This document shows positions 1 through 6,292 of a stretch of 7,886 nucleotides of DNA, one piece after another. The stretch is from contig JAYUFK010000395.1 in the NCBI GenBank assembly GCA_043739325.1, positions 1-7,886 of the forward strand. The letters are read 5' to 3'. This stretch comes from Roseiarcus sp043739325. GTDB lineage: Bacteria > Pseudomonadota > Alphaproteobacteria > Rhizobiales > Beijerinckiaceae. The position numbers were made by a program, and so were the translations under genes. The notes under the pieces were generated by a model. It saw only the letters and a list, made by a program, of their open reading frames with translations. It ran no database searches and had not been told where the DNA came from. Every line of letters begins with the position of its first letter. Within the stretch, counting starts at the first letter, position 1.

Positions 1-75
1 CTGAACCGCAACGCTCTCGCGTTCCTGCGGTGGGCATCAATCCGGTTGATGGTTCGAAAGCTCTGTCAAACCTAG
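1..75 (+). CDS. IS5-family-like transposase, C-terminal fragment
   Basis: Frame 1 is open from the first base and ends at TAG 73-75, giving 24 residues that contain NALAFLRWASIRLMVRKLC. This hydrophobic and basic tail resembles the closing helix of IS5-family DDE transposases, where a segment of the form N-x-A-L-A-F-L-x-x-A-S-I-R-L ends the protein. The catalytic DDE residues would lie upstream of the window and are not visible. With only 24 residues the call is suggestive. It gains support from the repeat-like sequence and TTA that follow. A chance open frame cannot be excluded. Confidence 0.45.
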   Translation: MNRNALAFLRWASIRLMVRKLCQT

Positions 76-95
76 ATATGATCCCGGATGGACTC
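1..95 (+). mobile_element. Right end of an IS5-family-like insertion sequence (partial)
   Basis: The window opens inside a reading frame whose last residues resemble the C-terminus of IS5-family (IS1031-group) transposases. The stop codon at 73-75 is followed by about 20 bp ending in GATGGACTC at 87-95, which would be the right terminal inverted repeat (outer end read inwards: GAGTCCATC). The next three bases, TTA at 96-98, fit the TNA target duplication known for the IS1031 group. The left end lies outside the window, so neither the matching repeat nor the duplication can be verified. The family assignment rests on recollection of the C-terminal motif and is an inference. Confidence 0.5.
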
Positions 96-119
96 TTAGC
101 GGCCGCGGCGCGTCTCGCG

Positions 120-956
120 TCAGAGCCTCGTTCGCACTTCCCACAATTCGGGAAAGAGCACGATATCCAGCATCCGGCGCAGGTATGAGACGCCGGACGT
201 GCCGCCGGTGCCGCGCTTGAGGCCGATGATCCGTTCGACGGTCGTGACGTGATTGAAGCGCCAGCGGCGGAAATAATCCTCGAAATCGACCAGCTTCTCG
301 GCGAGCTGATACAGCATCCAGTATCGCGCCGGCGCCTGGTAGATAATTCGCCAGGCGTTGAGCACTTCGTCGTTGGCGACGCGCGTTTCGCGCCAATCGG
401 CGCGCACGCCATCCGCGCCGATATCGAAACCCTCGCGTTTGAGCATCAGCAGCGCCTCGTCATACAAGCTCGGCTCGGCGCGGATTTGTTCCAGCACCGC
501 GATGACATCGCCCTGGTGTTCATGCGGCCGCAGCATCGCCGCATTGCGATTGCCGACGAGAAACTCGATCGCGCGGTACTGATAGGACTGGAAGCCCGAG
601 GATTGGCCGAGCGTCTCGCGAAATCCGGTGTATTCGCTTGGCGTCATGGTCCTGAGCACGTCCCAAGCGCTGTTGAGCTGTTCGAAAATGCGCGCCACGC
701 GCGTCAGCATTTTGAACGCGGGTTGAAGATCGTCGCGGCGGATCGCGTTGGCGGCGGCGCGAATTTCGTGGATCGCCAGCTTCATCCAGAGTTCGGACGT
801 TTGATGCTGGATGATGAACAGCAGTTCGTCATGGGCGGCGCTGCGCGGCTCCTGCGCGTCGAGCAGGCGCTCGAGATGGAGATAATCGCTGTAGGACATG
901 CGATCCTGGAACGACATTTGCGCGCCATCGCGCGATGGGTCGGGCGGGGCGCTCAC
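120..956 (-). CDS. kynA: Tryptophan 2,3-dioxygenase
   Basis: Cytoplasmic heme enzyme that opens the indole ring of L-tryptophan with O2 to give N-formylkynurenine, the first step of the kynurenine pathway. At 278 residues it has the usual bacterial length. Visible family motifs are HDELLFIIQHQTSELW with the distal His at residue 51, SGFQSYQYR with the substrate carboxylate-binding Arg at 128, the proximal heme ligand in NHVTTVERIIG (His 236), and the loop KRGTGGTSGV (248-256) that contacts substrate. The start chosen is a GTG at 956-954. It overlaps the kynU stop by 4 bp (GTGA), a typical coupling arrangement. An internal ATG at 917-915 (residue 14) is the alternative; neither has a strong Shine-Dalgarno sequence. 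The stop lies 24 bp from the proposed IS end. All key residues are present and the gene appears intact. Confidence 0.97.
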   Translation of the reverse strand: MSAPPDPSRDGAQMSFQDRMSYSDYLHLERLLDAQEPRSAAHDELLFIIQHQTSELWMKLAIHEIRAAANAIRRDDLQPAFKMLTRVARIFEQLNSAWDVLRTMTPSEYTGFRETLGQSSGFQSYQYRAIEFLVGNRNAAMLRPHEHQGDVIAVLEQIRAEPSLYDEALLMLKREGFDIGADGVRADWRETRVANDEVLNAWRIIYQAPARYWMLYQLAEKLVDFEDYFRRWRFNHVTTVERIIGLKRGTGGTSGVSYLRRMLDIVLFPELWEVRTRL

Positions 957-2146
957 GTCACCGCCGCTTTCGTGCGATATTCCGGCGTGTCCCAGCGCCG
1001 GTTGTTGACGACATCGGCGAGTATGTCGATTGCGGCGCGCACTTCATTCTCGCCGATGTAGAGCGGCGCGAATCCAAAGCGGATCGCGTCCGGCGCGCGG
1101 AAATCGCCAATCACGCCGCGCGCGATCAGCGCCTGCATGATCGCGTAGCCGTCGGGATGGCGAAACGACACCTGGCTGCCACGCTTTGCCCCGTCACGCG
1201 GCGAGCCGAGCGTCAGCGCCGGGCATCGCGCCTCGACTTCGTGGATGAAGAGGTCGATCAAGGCAATCGACTGGCGGCGAACGTCCTCCACGTCGACGCC
1301 TTCCCAGACATCGAGCGCCGCGTCGAGCGCCGCAAGCGCGATAATGGGCGGCGTGCCCACCCGCATCCGTTCAATGCCGCGCCCGGCGCGATAGTCGAGG
1401 CCGAAAGAGAATGGCGCCGCGTGGCCGAGCCAGCCGGAAAGCGCCGGGCGAGCTTTGTCGAGATGCTTTGGCGCGACATAGATGAAGGCTGGCGAGCCGG
1501 GGCCGCCGTTGAGATACTTGTAGGTGCAACCGACGGCGAAATCCGCGCCGGCGCCGGCGAGATCGACAGGCAGCGCGCCAGCTGAATGCGCGAGATCCCA
1601 TAGCGCCAGCGCTCCCATGGCGTGCGCCTTGCGGGTCAGCGTTTTCACATCGTGCAGGCGGCCCGTGCGATAATCGACTTCGGTCAGCATCGTCACGGCG
1701 ACGTTCTTGTCGATCGCCGCCTCGACGTCTTCGGGACCGACGATTTTGAGCCGATAGCCGCGATCGAGCGAACGGATCAGCCCTCCTGCAATGTAGAGAT
1801 CGCTTGGGAAATTGCCGTTGTCCGAAAGGATCACGCGCCGTTGCGGATTGAGCTCCAACGCCGAGGCGAGCGCCTGAAAGACCTTGATCGACAGAGTATC
1901 GCCGGCGACGACCGTGCCTGGCGCGGCGCCGATCAGATTGGCGATCCTGTCGCCGATGCGGCTTGGCGCGGCCATCCAGCCGGCGCTGTTCCAGCCGCGG
2001 ATCAACAACTCGCCCCATTCGTCGGCGAGCATCCGCGCCACGCGCGCCTTGGCCGCGATCGGTAGCGGCCCAAGCGAGTTGCCATCGAGATAAATGACGC
2101 CTTGCGGCATATGGAAGAGCGCGCGCGTCTTATCGAAGTCGGTCAT
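953..2146 (-). CDS. kynU: Kynureninase
   Basis: PLP-dependent fold type I hydrolase that cleaves L-kynurenine to anthranilate and L-alanine. The 397-residue length is close to the family norm. The N-terminal motif IYLDGNSLGPLP (18-29) is characteristic. NFPSD (112-116) is in the cofactor-binding region, WDLAHSAGALPVDL (183-196) carries the PLP-pyridine Asp 184 and His 187, and FAVGCTYKYLNGGPGSP (203-219) holds the Schiff-base Lys 210. GWLGH (238-242) and MRVGTPPI (261-268) are further conserved blocks. The ATG at 2146-2144 is preceded by AGAGGG with an 8-nt spacer, which supports this start. The TGA overlaps the kynA GTG. It probably shares a transcript with the DUF962 gene 42 bp upstream. 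With kynA it supplies two of the three steps from tryptophan to anthranilate. Confidence 0.97.
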   Translation of the reverse strand: MTDFDKTRALFHMPQGVIYLDGNSLGPLPIAAKARVARMLADEWGELLIRGWNSAGWMAAPSRIGDRIANLIGAAPGTVVAGDTLSIKVFQALASALELNPQRRVILSDNGNFPSDLYIAGGLIRSLDRGYRLKIVGPEDVEAAIDKNVAVTMLTEVDYRTGRLHDVKTLTRKAHAMGALALWDLAHSAGALPVDLAGAGADFAVGCTYKYLNGGPGSPAFIYVAPKHLDKARPALSGWLGHAAPFSFGLDYRAGRGIERMRVGTPPIIALAALDAALDVWEGVDVEDVRRQSIALIDLFIHEVEARCPALTLGSPRDGAKRGSQVSFRHPDGYAIMQALIARGVIGDFRAPDAIRFGFAPLYIGENEVRAAIDILADVVNNRRWDTPEYRTKAAVT

Positions 2147-2188
2147 CTGGCGCGCCCTCTGGGCAAATTGCGCGGCTCTCAGGGGAGC

Positions 2189-2491
2189 CTAGGCGCGTCC
2201 CTGCATCTTGGCGACCCACCAGCGCACGCCAACAAACAGAAACCGCCAATCCCTGAAGAATTCTGGCGGCTTTCCCTCGAATGCGTGGCCGATGAACTGC
2301 AAGACCCAGCCGGCGACAAACAGCGCGGCGGCGACGATCCAGAGATGGGCGATGAACGGTGAGAGAGCCAAGAGCGCCAGCGCGACGACAATCATCGGGA
2401 TGCCAAGACTGTGGCACAGTCGATTGATCGGGTTGGTGTGACTCTCGGCATATTGCGCGATCCAGCTTTCCCAGCTGCGTCCGGCAAACAT
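2189..2491 (-). CDS. DUF962/Mpo1-like small membrane protein
   Basis: About 100 residues with the signature of the DUF962 (YGL010w/Mpo1) family: ESHTNPINRLCHSLGIP near the N-terminus (two His and an Asn) and GWVLQFIGHAFEGKPP in the second half (a third conserved His, then E-x-x-P-P). Two hydrophobic stretches, about residues 32-47 and 50-68, indicate an inner-membrane protein. Yeast Mpo1 is an iron-dependent dioxygenase in alpha-oxidation of 2-hydroxy fatty acids, and the conserved His residues match its proposed metal site. Function in bacteria is not established, so only the family is claimed. Two adjacent ATGs occur at 2494 and 2491. The second is preferred because GAGGAGG lies 5 nt upstream of it but only 2 nt from the first. 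It lies between the membrane-protein gene (66 bp upstream) and kynU (42 bp downstream). Confidence 0.85.
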   Translation of the reverse strand: MFAGRSWESWIAQYAESHTNPINRLCHSLGIPMIVVALALLALSPFIAHLWIVAAALFVAGWVLQFIGHAFEGKPPEFFRDWRFLFVGVRWWVAKMQGRA

Positions 2492-2496
2492 CATTG

Positions 2497-2503
2497 CCTC
2501 CTC
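2497..2503 (-). promoter_or_regulatory. Strong Shine-Dalgarno of the DUF962 gene
   Basis: The minus strand reads GAGGAGG here, the strongest ribosome binding site in the window. It favours the second of two tandem ATG codons (2491-2489) as the start, with a 5-nt spacer. It suggests the small membrane protein is translated efficiently and independently of the gene upstream. Confidence 0.6.
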
Positions 2504-2560
2504 ATTCTCCCATAAAGGCGAGACTAGGCGGCGTTCACGGCGCGAGCAAGGGTCGGGCGT

Positions 2561-3679
2561 TCAGAAACGCGCCGTGCCGTCTCCAACGATTGTTCCGACG
2601 GTTGTCACGACCGCCCAATCGTGGGCGCGCCGTTCGATGCGTTCGACTCGGCCGGCGCCTGGGATGAGGTCGCCGGGGCTCACTTCACGCTCGCCGTCGC
2701 GGCCCTCGACAGTCGCGACGCCATCATTGACGTCGCTGACGACCCAGCCATGCAGCACCGGGCGCGGGCGCGCGATTGCGCCCGTCGTTTCGCGCGAGAC
2801 AGCAGGCGCCGGCGGCAGCAACGCCGCTTGCTTCGGCAAAGTCGTGGGGCCAGGGGCGGGGATGACCGGGGCCGTGACAGACGCGACAACAGGCGCCGCC
2901 GGCTTCTTCTCGAGTTTTTCGAACCGCGCGACGATGTCGGCGTTTCGGGTGGCGCTATCGTGATCGAATTTCTCGGTGAGCTTGCCGATGCGGGTATCCT
3001 GATCGCGCTGTGATTTGTCGAAGCGCGCGGCAAGCTGGGCGACGCTGGCCGCCGCATCGCGGGCGCCGGCCGCACTCGCCCGCATTTCGCCGATGGCTTT
3101 CCGCATCTCCGCTGAATCATCGCGCGACCTGACCGTCTCCAGCGCGTCAACCTTGGCTTTCAGTGTTCTCAGGCTCGCCACAAGAGACTCGTTCTCGGCA
3201 CTCTGAACCGCAAGGATCCGCGCTTGGCTCGATCGCTCATGCACCCCCGCCGTGGCGATGACGCCGATCGCCGCCAGGCTCGCGGCAATGGCGCCGATCT
3301 GCCAGCGCTTGCCGCCGGCGAGGCGCAACAGGCTTTCCGGCGCCCAGATTTTCCTTCGTGGCGGCGTCGGAGTTTCGGATTTCGGCGCAGCCGCGACGAA
3401 ATCGGTCGCGGCCAGGCCGGGCAGTTCGATGCGCGGCGCTGTTTCGGGCGTCGCGGGCTCTGGATGTCGGGTTGTTTCGAGTGCGGGTTCGGCAATCCGA
3501 TGTTGCGCTGCAAACAGTTCCGGCGTGGCGCGCGCCGCGCGGATTTGGGCGGCAAGCGCTTCGATGCGGGCATGGGATTCGCTCAACGGCGGCGGAGCGG
3601 CATCAACGCTCTGAGACTGGACAATCTTCTCGGCGCTTTCCAGCGCGATCTCTTCACCCGGCAGTGCGGACGCTTCCAT
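2561..3679 (-). CDS. Hypothetical single-pass membrane protein with coiled coil and C-terminal beta-rich domain
   Basis: A 372-residue protein that I do not recognise by name. In order it shows an acidic, Pro/Ala-rich N-terminal segment (1-110) that is probably disordered and cytoplasmic, a basic stretch, one hydrophobic helix at about 127-146 (WQIGAIAASLAAIGVIATAGV), and a charged, heptad-like region at about 155-258 that looks like a coiled coil. A Pro/Ala linker (260-305) leads to a compact C-terminal segment from 308 (VLHGWVVSDVNDGVATVEGR onward) rich in alternating hydrophobic residues and glycine. That last part recalls the small beta domains of periplasmic PilP/GspC-type proteins (G-x-x-V-x-x-G-D-x-I-P-G-x-G-x-V), but this is only a resemblance. 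The topology would place the coiled coil and end domain in the periplasm. The ATG at 3679 has no strong Shine-Dalgarno. It is divergent from the molybdoenzyme gene. Confidence 0.8.
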   Translation of the reverse strand: MEASALPGEEIALESAEKIVQSQSVDAAPPPLSESHARIEALAAQIRAARATPELFAAQHRIAEPALETTRHPEPATPETAPRIELPGLAATDFVAAAPKSETPTPPRRKIWAPESLLRLAGGKRWQIGAIAASLAAIGVIATAGVHERSSQARILAVQSAENESLVASLRTLKAKVDALETVRSRDDSAEMRKAIGEMRASAAGARDAAASVAQLAARFDKSQRDQDTRIGKLTEKFDHDSATRNADIVARFEKLEKKPAAPVVASVTAPVIPAPGPTTLPKQAALLPPAPAVSRETTGAIARPRPVLHGWVVSDVNDGVATVEGRDGEREVSPGDLIPGAGRVERIERRAHDWAVVTTVGTIVGDGTARF

Positions 3680-3739
3680 GACGCAAACTCACATTGGACA
3701 GAATGTTACCGAGTTTGAACCGCATCGATTAAGGAAGCG

Positions 3740-3769
3740 TTGACCAAATCAGGTCGCCATCGGCAAAAC
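3740..3769 (+). promoter_or_regulatory. Possible promoter for the molybdoenzyme gene
   Basis: In the 215-bp divergent gap, TTGACC at 3740-3745 matches five of six bases of the sigma-70 -35 consensus. The best -10 at a suitable distance is CAAAAC at 3764-3769 (18-bp spacer), which matches only three of six. The placement would give a leader of roughly 120 nt. The intergenic region must hold promoters for both divergent genes, but this exact site is uncertain. Confidence 0.25.
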
Positions 3770-3883
3770 ATGTGGTTTTTTGGCGGCGAGCGGATCGCGC
3801 CGTCCCCGGCTGGCGCCCGGCGATTGCCATGCTAGAAAGGGGGTGCCCGCGCCGCCGCGCGCCGCCGCAATCGATCAAGCCTC

Positions 3884-3887
3884 GGAG
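3884..3887 (+). promoter_or_regulatory. Shine-Dalgarno deciding the start of the molybdoenzyme gene
   Basis: GGAG here sits 7 nt before the ATG at 3895. The frame stays open upstream to a GTG at 3772, but that 41-residue extension is Arg/Pro-rich and unlike the family, whose members begin close to the motif VGQSVKRVED. The site therefore supports a start at 3895. Confidence 0.6.
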
Positions 3888-3894
3888 ACGTTCA

Positions 3895-6201
3895 ATGAAG
3901 GCGATGAAATTTGGCGTTGGACAATCGGTTAAACGCGTTGAGGACGTCAGGCTGATCAGCGGCGCTGGCGTTTACACTTCTGATTACCTGCCCGCCGACG
4001 CGCTTTACGCGGCCTTCCTGCGCAGCCCGCACGCCCACGCCAAATTCGCCTTTGGCGATCTCGCGCATGCCAGGGCGCTGCCGGGCGTCGAGGCGCTCTA
4101 TACCGGGGCGGATTTCGCCAATCTGGGCGATCTGCCCTGCCTCGCGCCGCTGCCCAATTCGGACAAGTCGATGACGCCGCTAAAACCCTACCCGGTGCTG
4201 GCGCGCGGCGAGGCGCACCATGTCGGCGACGCCGTGGCGATGGTTGTCGCCCGCACGCAAGCCGAGGCGCGCGATGCGGCGGAACAGATCGAAATCGACT
4301 GGTCGCCGCTGCCCGCCGCGATCGATATGCGCGCGGCCATCAAGCCCGGCGCGCCGCAGGTGTTCGCCAAGGCGCCCAACAACACCGCGTATGACACGCA
4401 TATCGGAGACAAGACGGCGACGGACGCGGTCTTCGCTAAGGCGGCGCATGTTGTCGAACTCTCCGTCGTCAACCAGCGTCTCATCGCCAATTACCTGGAG
4501 CCGCGCGGCGCCGTTGGCGAATACGACGCCGCCACTGGCCGTCTCAGCCTGCATGTCAGCAGCCAGGGCGTGCATGGTCTGCGCGGCGTGCTTGCCGAGA
4601 CCATCCTCAAAATCGCGCCGGACAAACTGCGCGTCGTCACCAGCGATGTCGGCGGCGGCTTTGGCACCAAGGCCTTCATGTATCGCGAATATCCGCTCGT
4701 GCTCGAAGCGGCGCGCCGGCTTGGCCGCGCGGTTGCCTGGTACGCCGATCGTTCCGAACATTTCATGGGCGACGCGCAAGGCCGCGACAACCTGACCAAG
4801 GCGGAAATGGCGCTTGATGCGAGTGGCAAGTTTCTCGCCATGCGCGTCGATATTCTCGGCAACCTTGGCGCCTATCTCTCGCAATTCGCGCCCTATATCC
4901 CGTGGCTTGGCGCCTCGATGGCGACAGGCCCCTATGACATCAAGACGCTTCATGCGCGGGTGCGCGGCATTTACACGCACACTGTGCCAGTGGATGCCTA
5001 TCGCGGCGCCGGCCGGCCGGAAGCGGCCTATGTGCTGGAGCGCCTTGTCGATCATTGCGCTCACACGCTGAAAATCGCGCCAGAGGAAATTCGCGCCCGC
5101 AATCTCGTGAAATCTTCGCAGATGCCCTACCACACCCAGACCGACCGCACTTACGACGTTGGCGATTTCGAGGGCGCGATGCGCGCCTCGCTGGCCAAGG
5201 CGGAATACGCCGGCTTTGCCGCCCGAGCCGAGGAAGCCAAGAGGCGCGGCCTCATTCGCGGCATCGGCATCGCCAGCTACATCGAATGCACGGCGTGGGG
5301 CGATGGCGAGGAGGGTTCGGTCGAACTCGGCAAGGACGGCAATTTCACCGTTCTGATCGGCACGCAGTCCAACGGGCAGGGTCATGAAACCGCCTACGCG
5401 CAGGTCGTGTCGCAATATCTCGACGTACCGCTCGACCGCATCAAGGTCGTGCAAGGCGACAGCGACCGAATCCCTACCGGCTTTGGCACCGGCGGCTCGC
5501 GTTCGATCCCCGTTGGCGCGGTGATGGTCACGCGCGCATCGGAAACCCTGGTCGCTTCGCTGAAGGAACTGGCCGCCGACAAACTTGAGGCCGCTGTGGC
5601 CGATCTTGAAGTCGGCGACGGGCATATCCGCATCGCCGGCACCGACCGGGCGATTGCCTACGCTGAAATCGCCAACCTGCCGGGCGCCGCGGCGAAGAAG
5701 CTGAAGGCGATCGAATCGTTCAATCCGCCGGATGCGACCTATCCCAACGGCACGCATGTCTGCGAAGTCGAGATCGACCCCGACACCGGCGTCACCAAGA
5801 TCGTGCGCTACACCGTCGTCGACGATTTTGGATTCACGCTCAACCCGCTGCTGCTGGAGGGCCAGGTGCATGGCGGCATCGGCCAAGGCATCGGCCAGGC
5901 GCTGATGGAGCGGGCGGTCTATAGCGACGACGGGCAATTGTTGACGGCGAGTTTCATGGATTATTGCATGCCGCGCGCCGACAATCTGCCGAACTTCAGT
6001 TTTGAGACGCGCAACATTCCCTCAACCACCAATCCGCTTGGCCTGAAAGGCGCGGGCGAGGCGGGGTCGATCGGCTCGACGCCAGCGGTAATGAACGCCG
6101 TAGGCGACGCTCTTTGGCGCGCCTATGGCGTCAAACACATTGACATGCCCGCGACGCCTCTGGCGGTGTTTTCCGCGATCCGACAAGTGAAGGGGGCGTA
6201 G
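3895..6201 (+). CDS. Xanthine dehydrogenase-family molybdopterin-binding subunit (CoxL-like, form II)
   Basis: Large catalytic subunit of a molybdenum hydroxylase, 768 residues, the usual size for CoxL-like proteins. The N-terminal a/b hammerhead domain covers roughly 20-140 and begins with VGQSVKRVEDVRLISGAGVY. The Moco-binding part carries GGGFGTK (253-259), the active-site loop AYRGAGR (368-374), QSNGQGHETAY (491-501), GTGGSRS (531-537) and the catalytic Glu 722 in LKGAGEAGSIG. AYRGAGR is the signature of form II (putative) CO dehydrogenases and related hydroxylases. Form I enzymes have AYxCSFR, so bona fide high-affinity CO oxidation is unlikely. The true substrate could be an aldehyde, a purine or an N-heterocycle; the sequence does not say. 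No Tat signal is visible. The FAD and [2Fe-2S] partner subunits are absent from the window. Two periplasmic-type cytochrome genes follow in the same direction after 91 bp. Confidence 0.93.
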   Translation: MKAMKFGVGQSVKRVEDVRLISGAGVYTSDYLPADALYAAFLRSPHAHAKFAFGDLAHARALPGVEALYTGADFANLGDLPCLAPLPNSDKSMTPLKPYPVLARGEAHHVGDAVAMVVARTQAEARDAAEQIEIDWSPLPAAIDMRAAIKPGAPQVFAKAPNNTAYDTHIGDKTATDAVFAKAAHVVELSVVNQRLIANYLEPRGAVGEYDAATGRLSLHVSSQGVHGLRGVLAETILKIAPDKLRVVTSDVGGGFGTKAFMYREYPLVLEAARRLGRAVAWYADRSEHFMGDAQGRDNLTKAEMALDASGKFLAMRVDILGNLGAYLSQFAPYIPWLGASMATGPYDIKTLHARVRGIYTHTVPVDAYRGAGRPEAAYVLERLVDHCAHTLKIAPEEIRARNLVKSSQMPYHTQTDRTYDVGDFEGAMRASLAKAEYAGFAARAEEAKRRGLIRGIGIASYIECTAWGDGEEGSVELGKDGNFTVLIGTQSNGQGHETAYAQVVSQYLDVPLDRIKVVQGDSDRIPTGFGTGGSRSIPVGAVMVTRASETLVASLKELAADKLEAAVADLEVGDGHIRIAGTDRAIAYAEIANLPGAAAKKLKAIESFNPPDATYPNGTHVCEVEIDPDTGVTKIVRYTVVDDFGFTLNPLLLEGQVHGGIGQGIGQALMERAVYSDDGQLLTASFMDYCMPRADNLPNFSFETRNIPSTTNPLGLKGAGEAGSIGSTPAVMNAVGDALWRAYGVKHIDMPATPLAVFSAIRQVKGA

Positions 6202-6202
6202 C

Positions 6203-6218
6203 ATCACGGTTTTGTGAT
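6203..6218. promoter_or_regulatory. Short inverted repeat, possible operator
   Basis: ATCAC and GTGAT form perfect 5-bp arms around a 6-nt centre, immediately after the molybdoenzyme stop codon and overlapping a candidate -35 at 6212-6217. It could be a regulator-binding site or simply a small hairpin in the transcript. It is short enough to arise by chance. Confidence 0.25.
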
Positions 6219-6242
6219 AGCGCCATCGTAGGGCGGTAAAAT
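6212..6242 (+). promoter_or_regulatory. Possible internal promoter for the cytochrome pair
   Basis: TTGTGA (6212-6217, four of six) and TAAAAT (6237-6242, five of six) resemble -35 and -10 boxes, with a rather long 19-bp spacer. The stretch is the most AT-rich part of the gap. It would let the two cytochrome genes be transcribed separately from the molybdoenzyme gene, with a start near 6249. Confidence 0.3.
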
Positions 6243-6244
6243 AA

Positions 6245-6260
6245 ACGCCACGCTTGGCGT
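6245..6260 (+). terminator. Hairpin between molybdoenzyme and cytochrome genes (weak terminator or attenuator)
   Basis: ACGCCA (6245-6250) and TGGCGT (6255-6260) form a perfect 6-bp stem with a 4-nt loop, followed by GTTAGTTTTG, a weak T-rich run. A competing fold pairs CACGC with GCGTG. The stem is too short for a confident intrinsic terminator. It may instead act as a processing site or weak attenuator that sets different amounts of enzyme and cytochromes. Confidence 0.25.
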
Positions 6261-6292
6261 GTTAGTTTTGCGTGAACGACAGGGAGCACACA

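Noticed and set aside
249..1061. 270-residue plus-strand open frame opposite kynA
   Set aside because: It lies fully over kynA and the end of kynU, which carry all their catalytic residues. There is no domain or ribosome binding site to support it.
2521..2549. Minus-strand promoter-like pair TTGCTC and TAGTCT (17-bp spacer) before the DUF962 gene
   Set aside because: Each box matches only three of six consensus bases, which is expected by chance in this length.
2557..2570. Hairpin GCGTT/AACGC straddling the stop codon of the membrane-protein gene
   Set aside because: A five-base-pair stem with no T tract on either strand is too weak to call a terminator.
3224..3718. 164-residue plus-strand open frame opposite the bitopic membrane protein
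   Set aside because: The minus-strand product has a clear modular architecture. The plus-strand frame is Arg-rich with no domain signal.
3703..3732. Minus-strand promoter-like pair TTAATC and TAACAT before the membrane-protein gene
   Set aside because: The -10 is passable (four of six) but the -35 matches only three of six, so it was not listed as a feature.
3772..3894. N-terminal extension of the molybdoenzyme from a GTG at 3772, possibly a Tat signal
   Set aside because: It contains arginine pairs but no hydrophobic core or cleavage motif, is Pro/Arg-rich, and a Shine-Dalgarno points to ATG 3895, where family homology begins.
4180..5937. 585-residue open frame on the minus strand inside the molybdoenzyme gene
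   Set aside because: It mirrors a well-supported plus-strand gene with all family motifs. Its translation is Arg/Ala/Gly/His-rich with no recognisable domain, as expected of antisense frames in GC-rich DNA.
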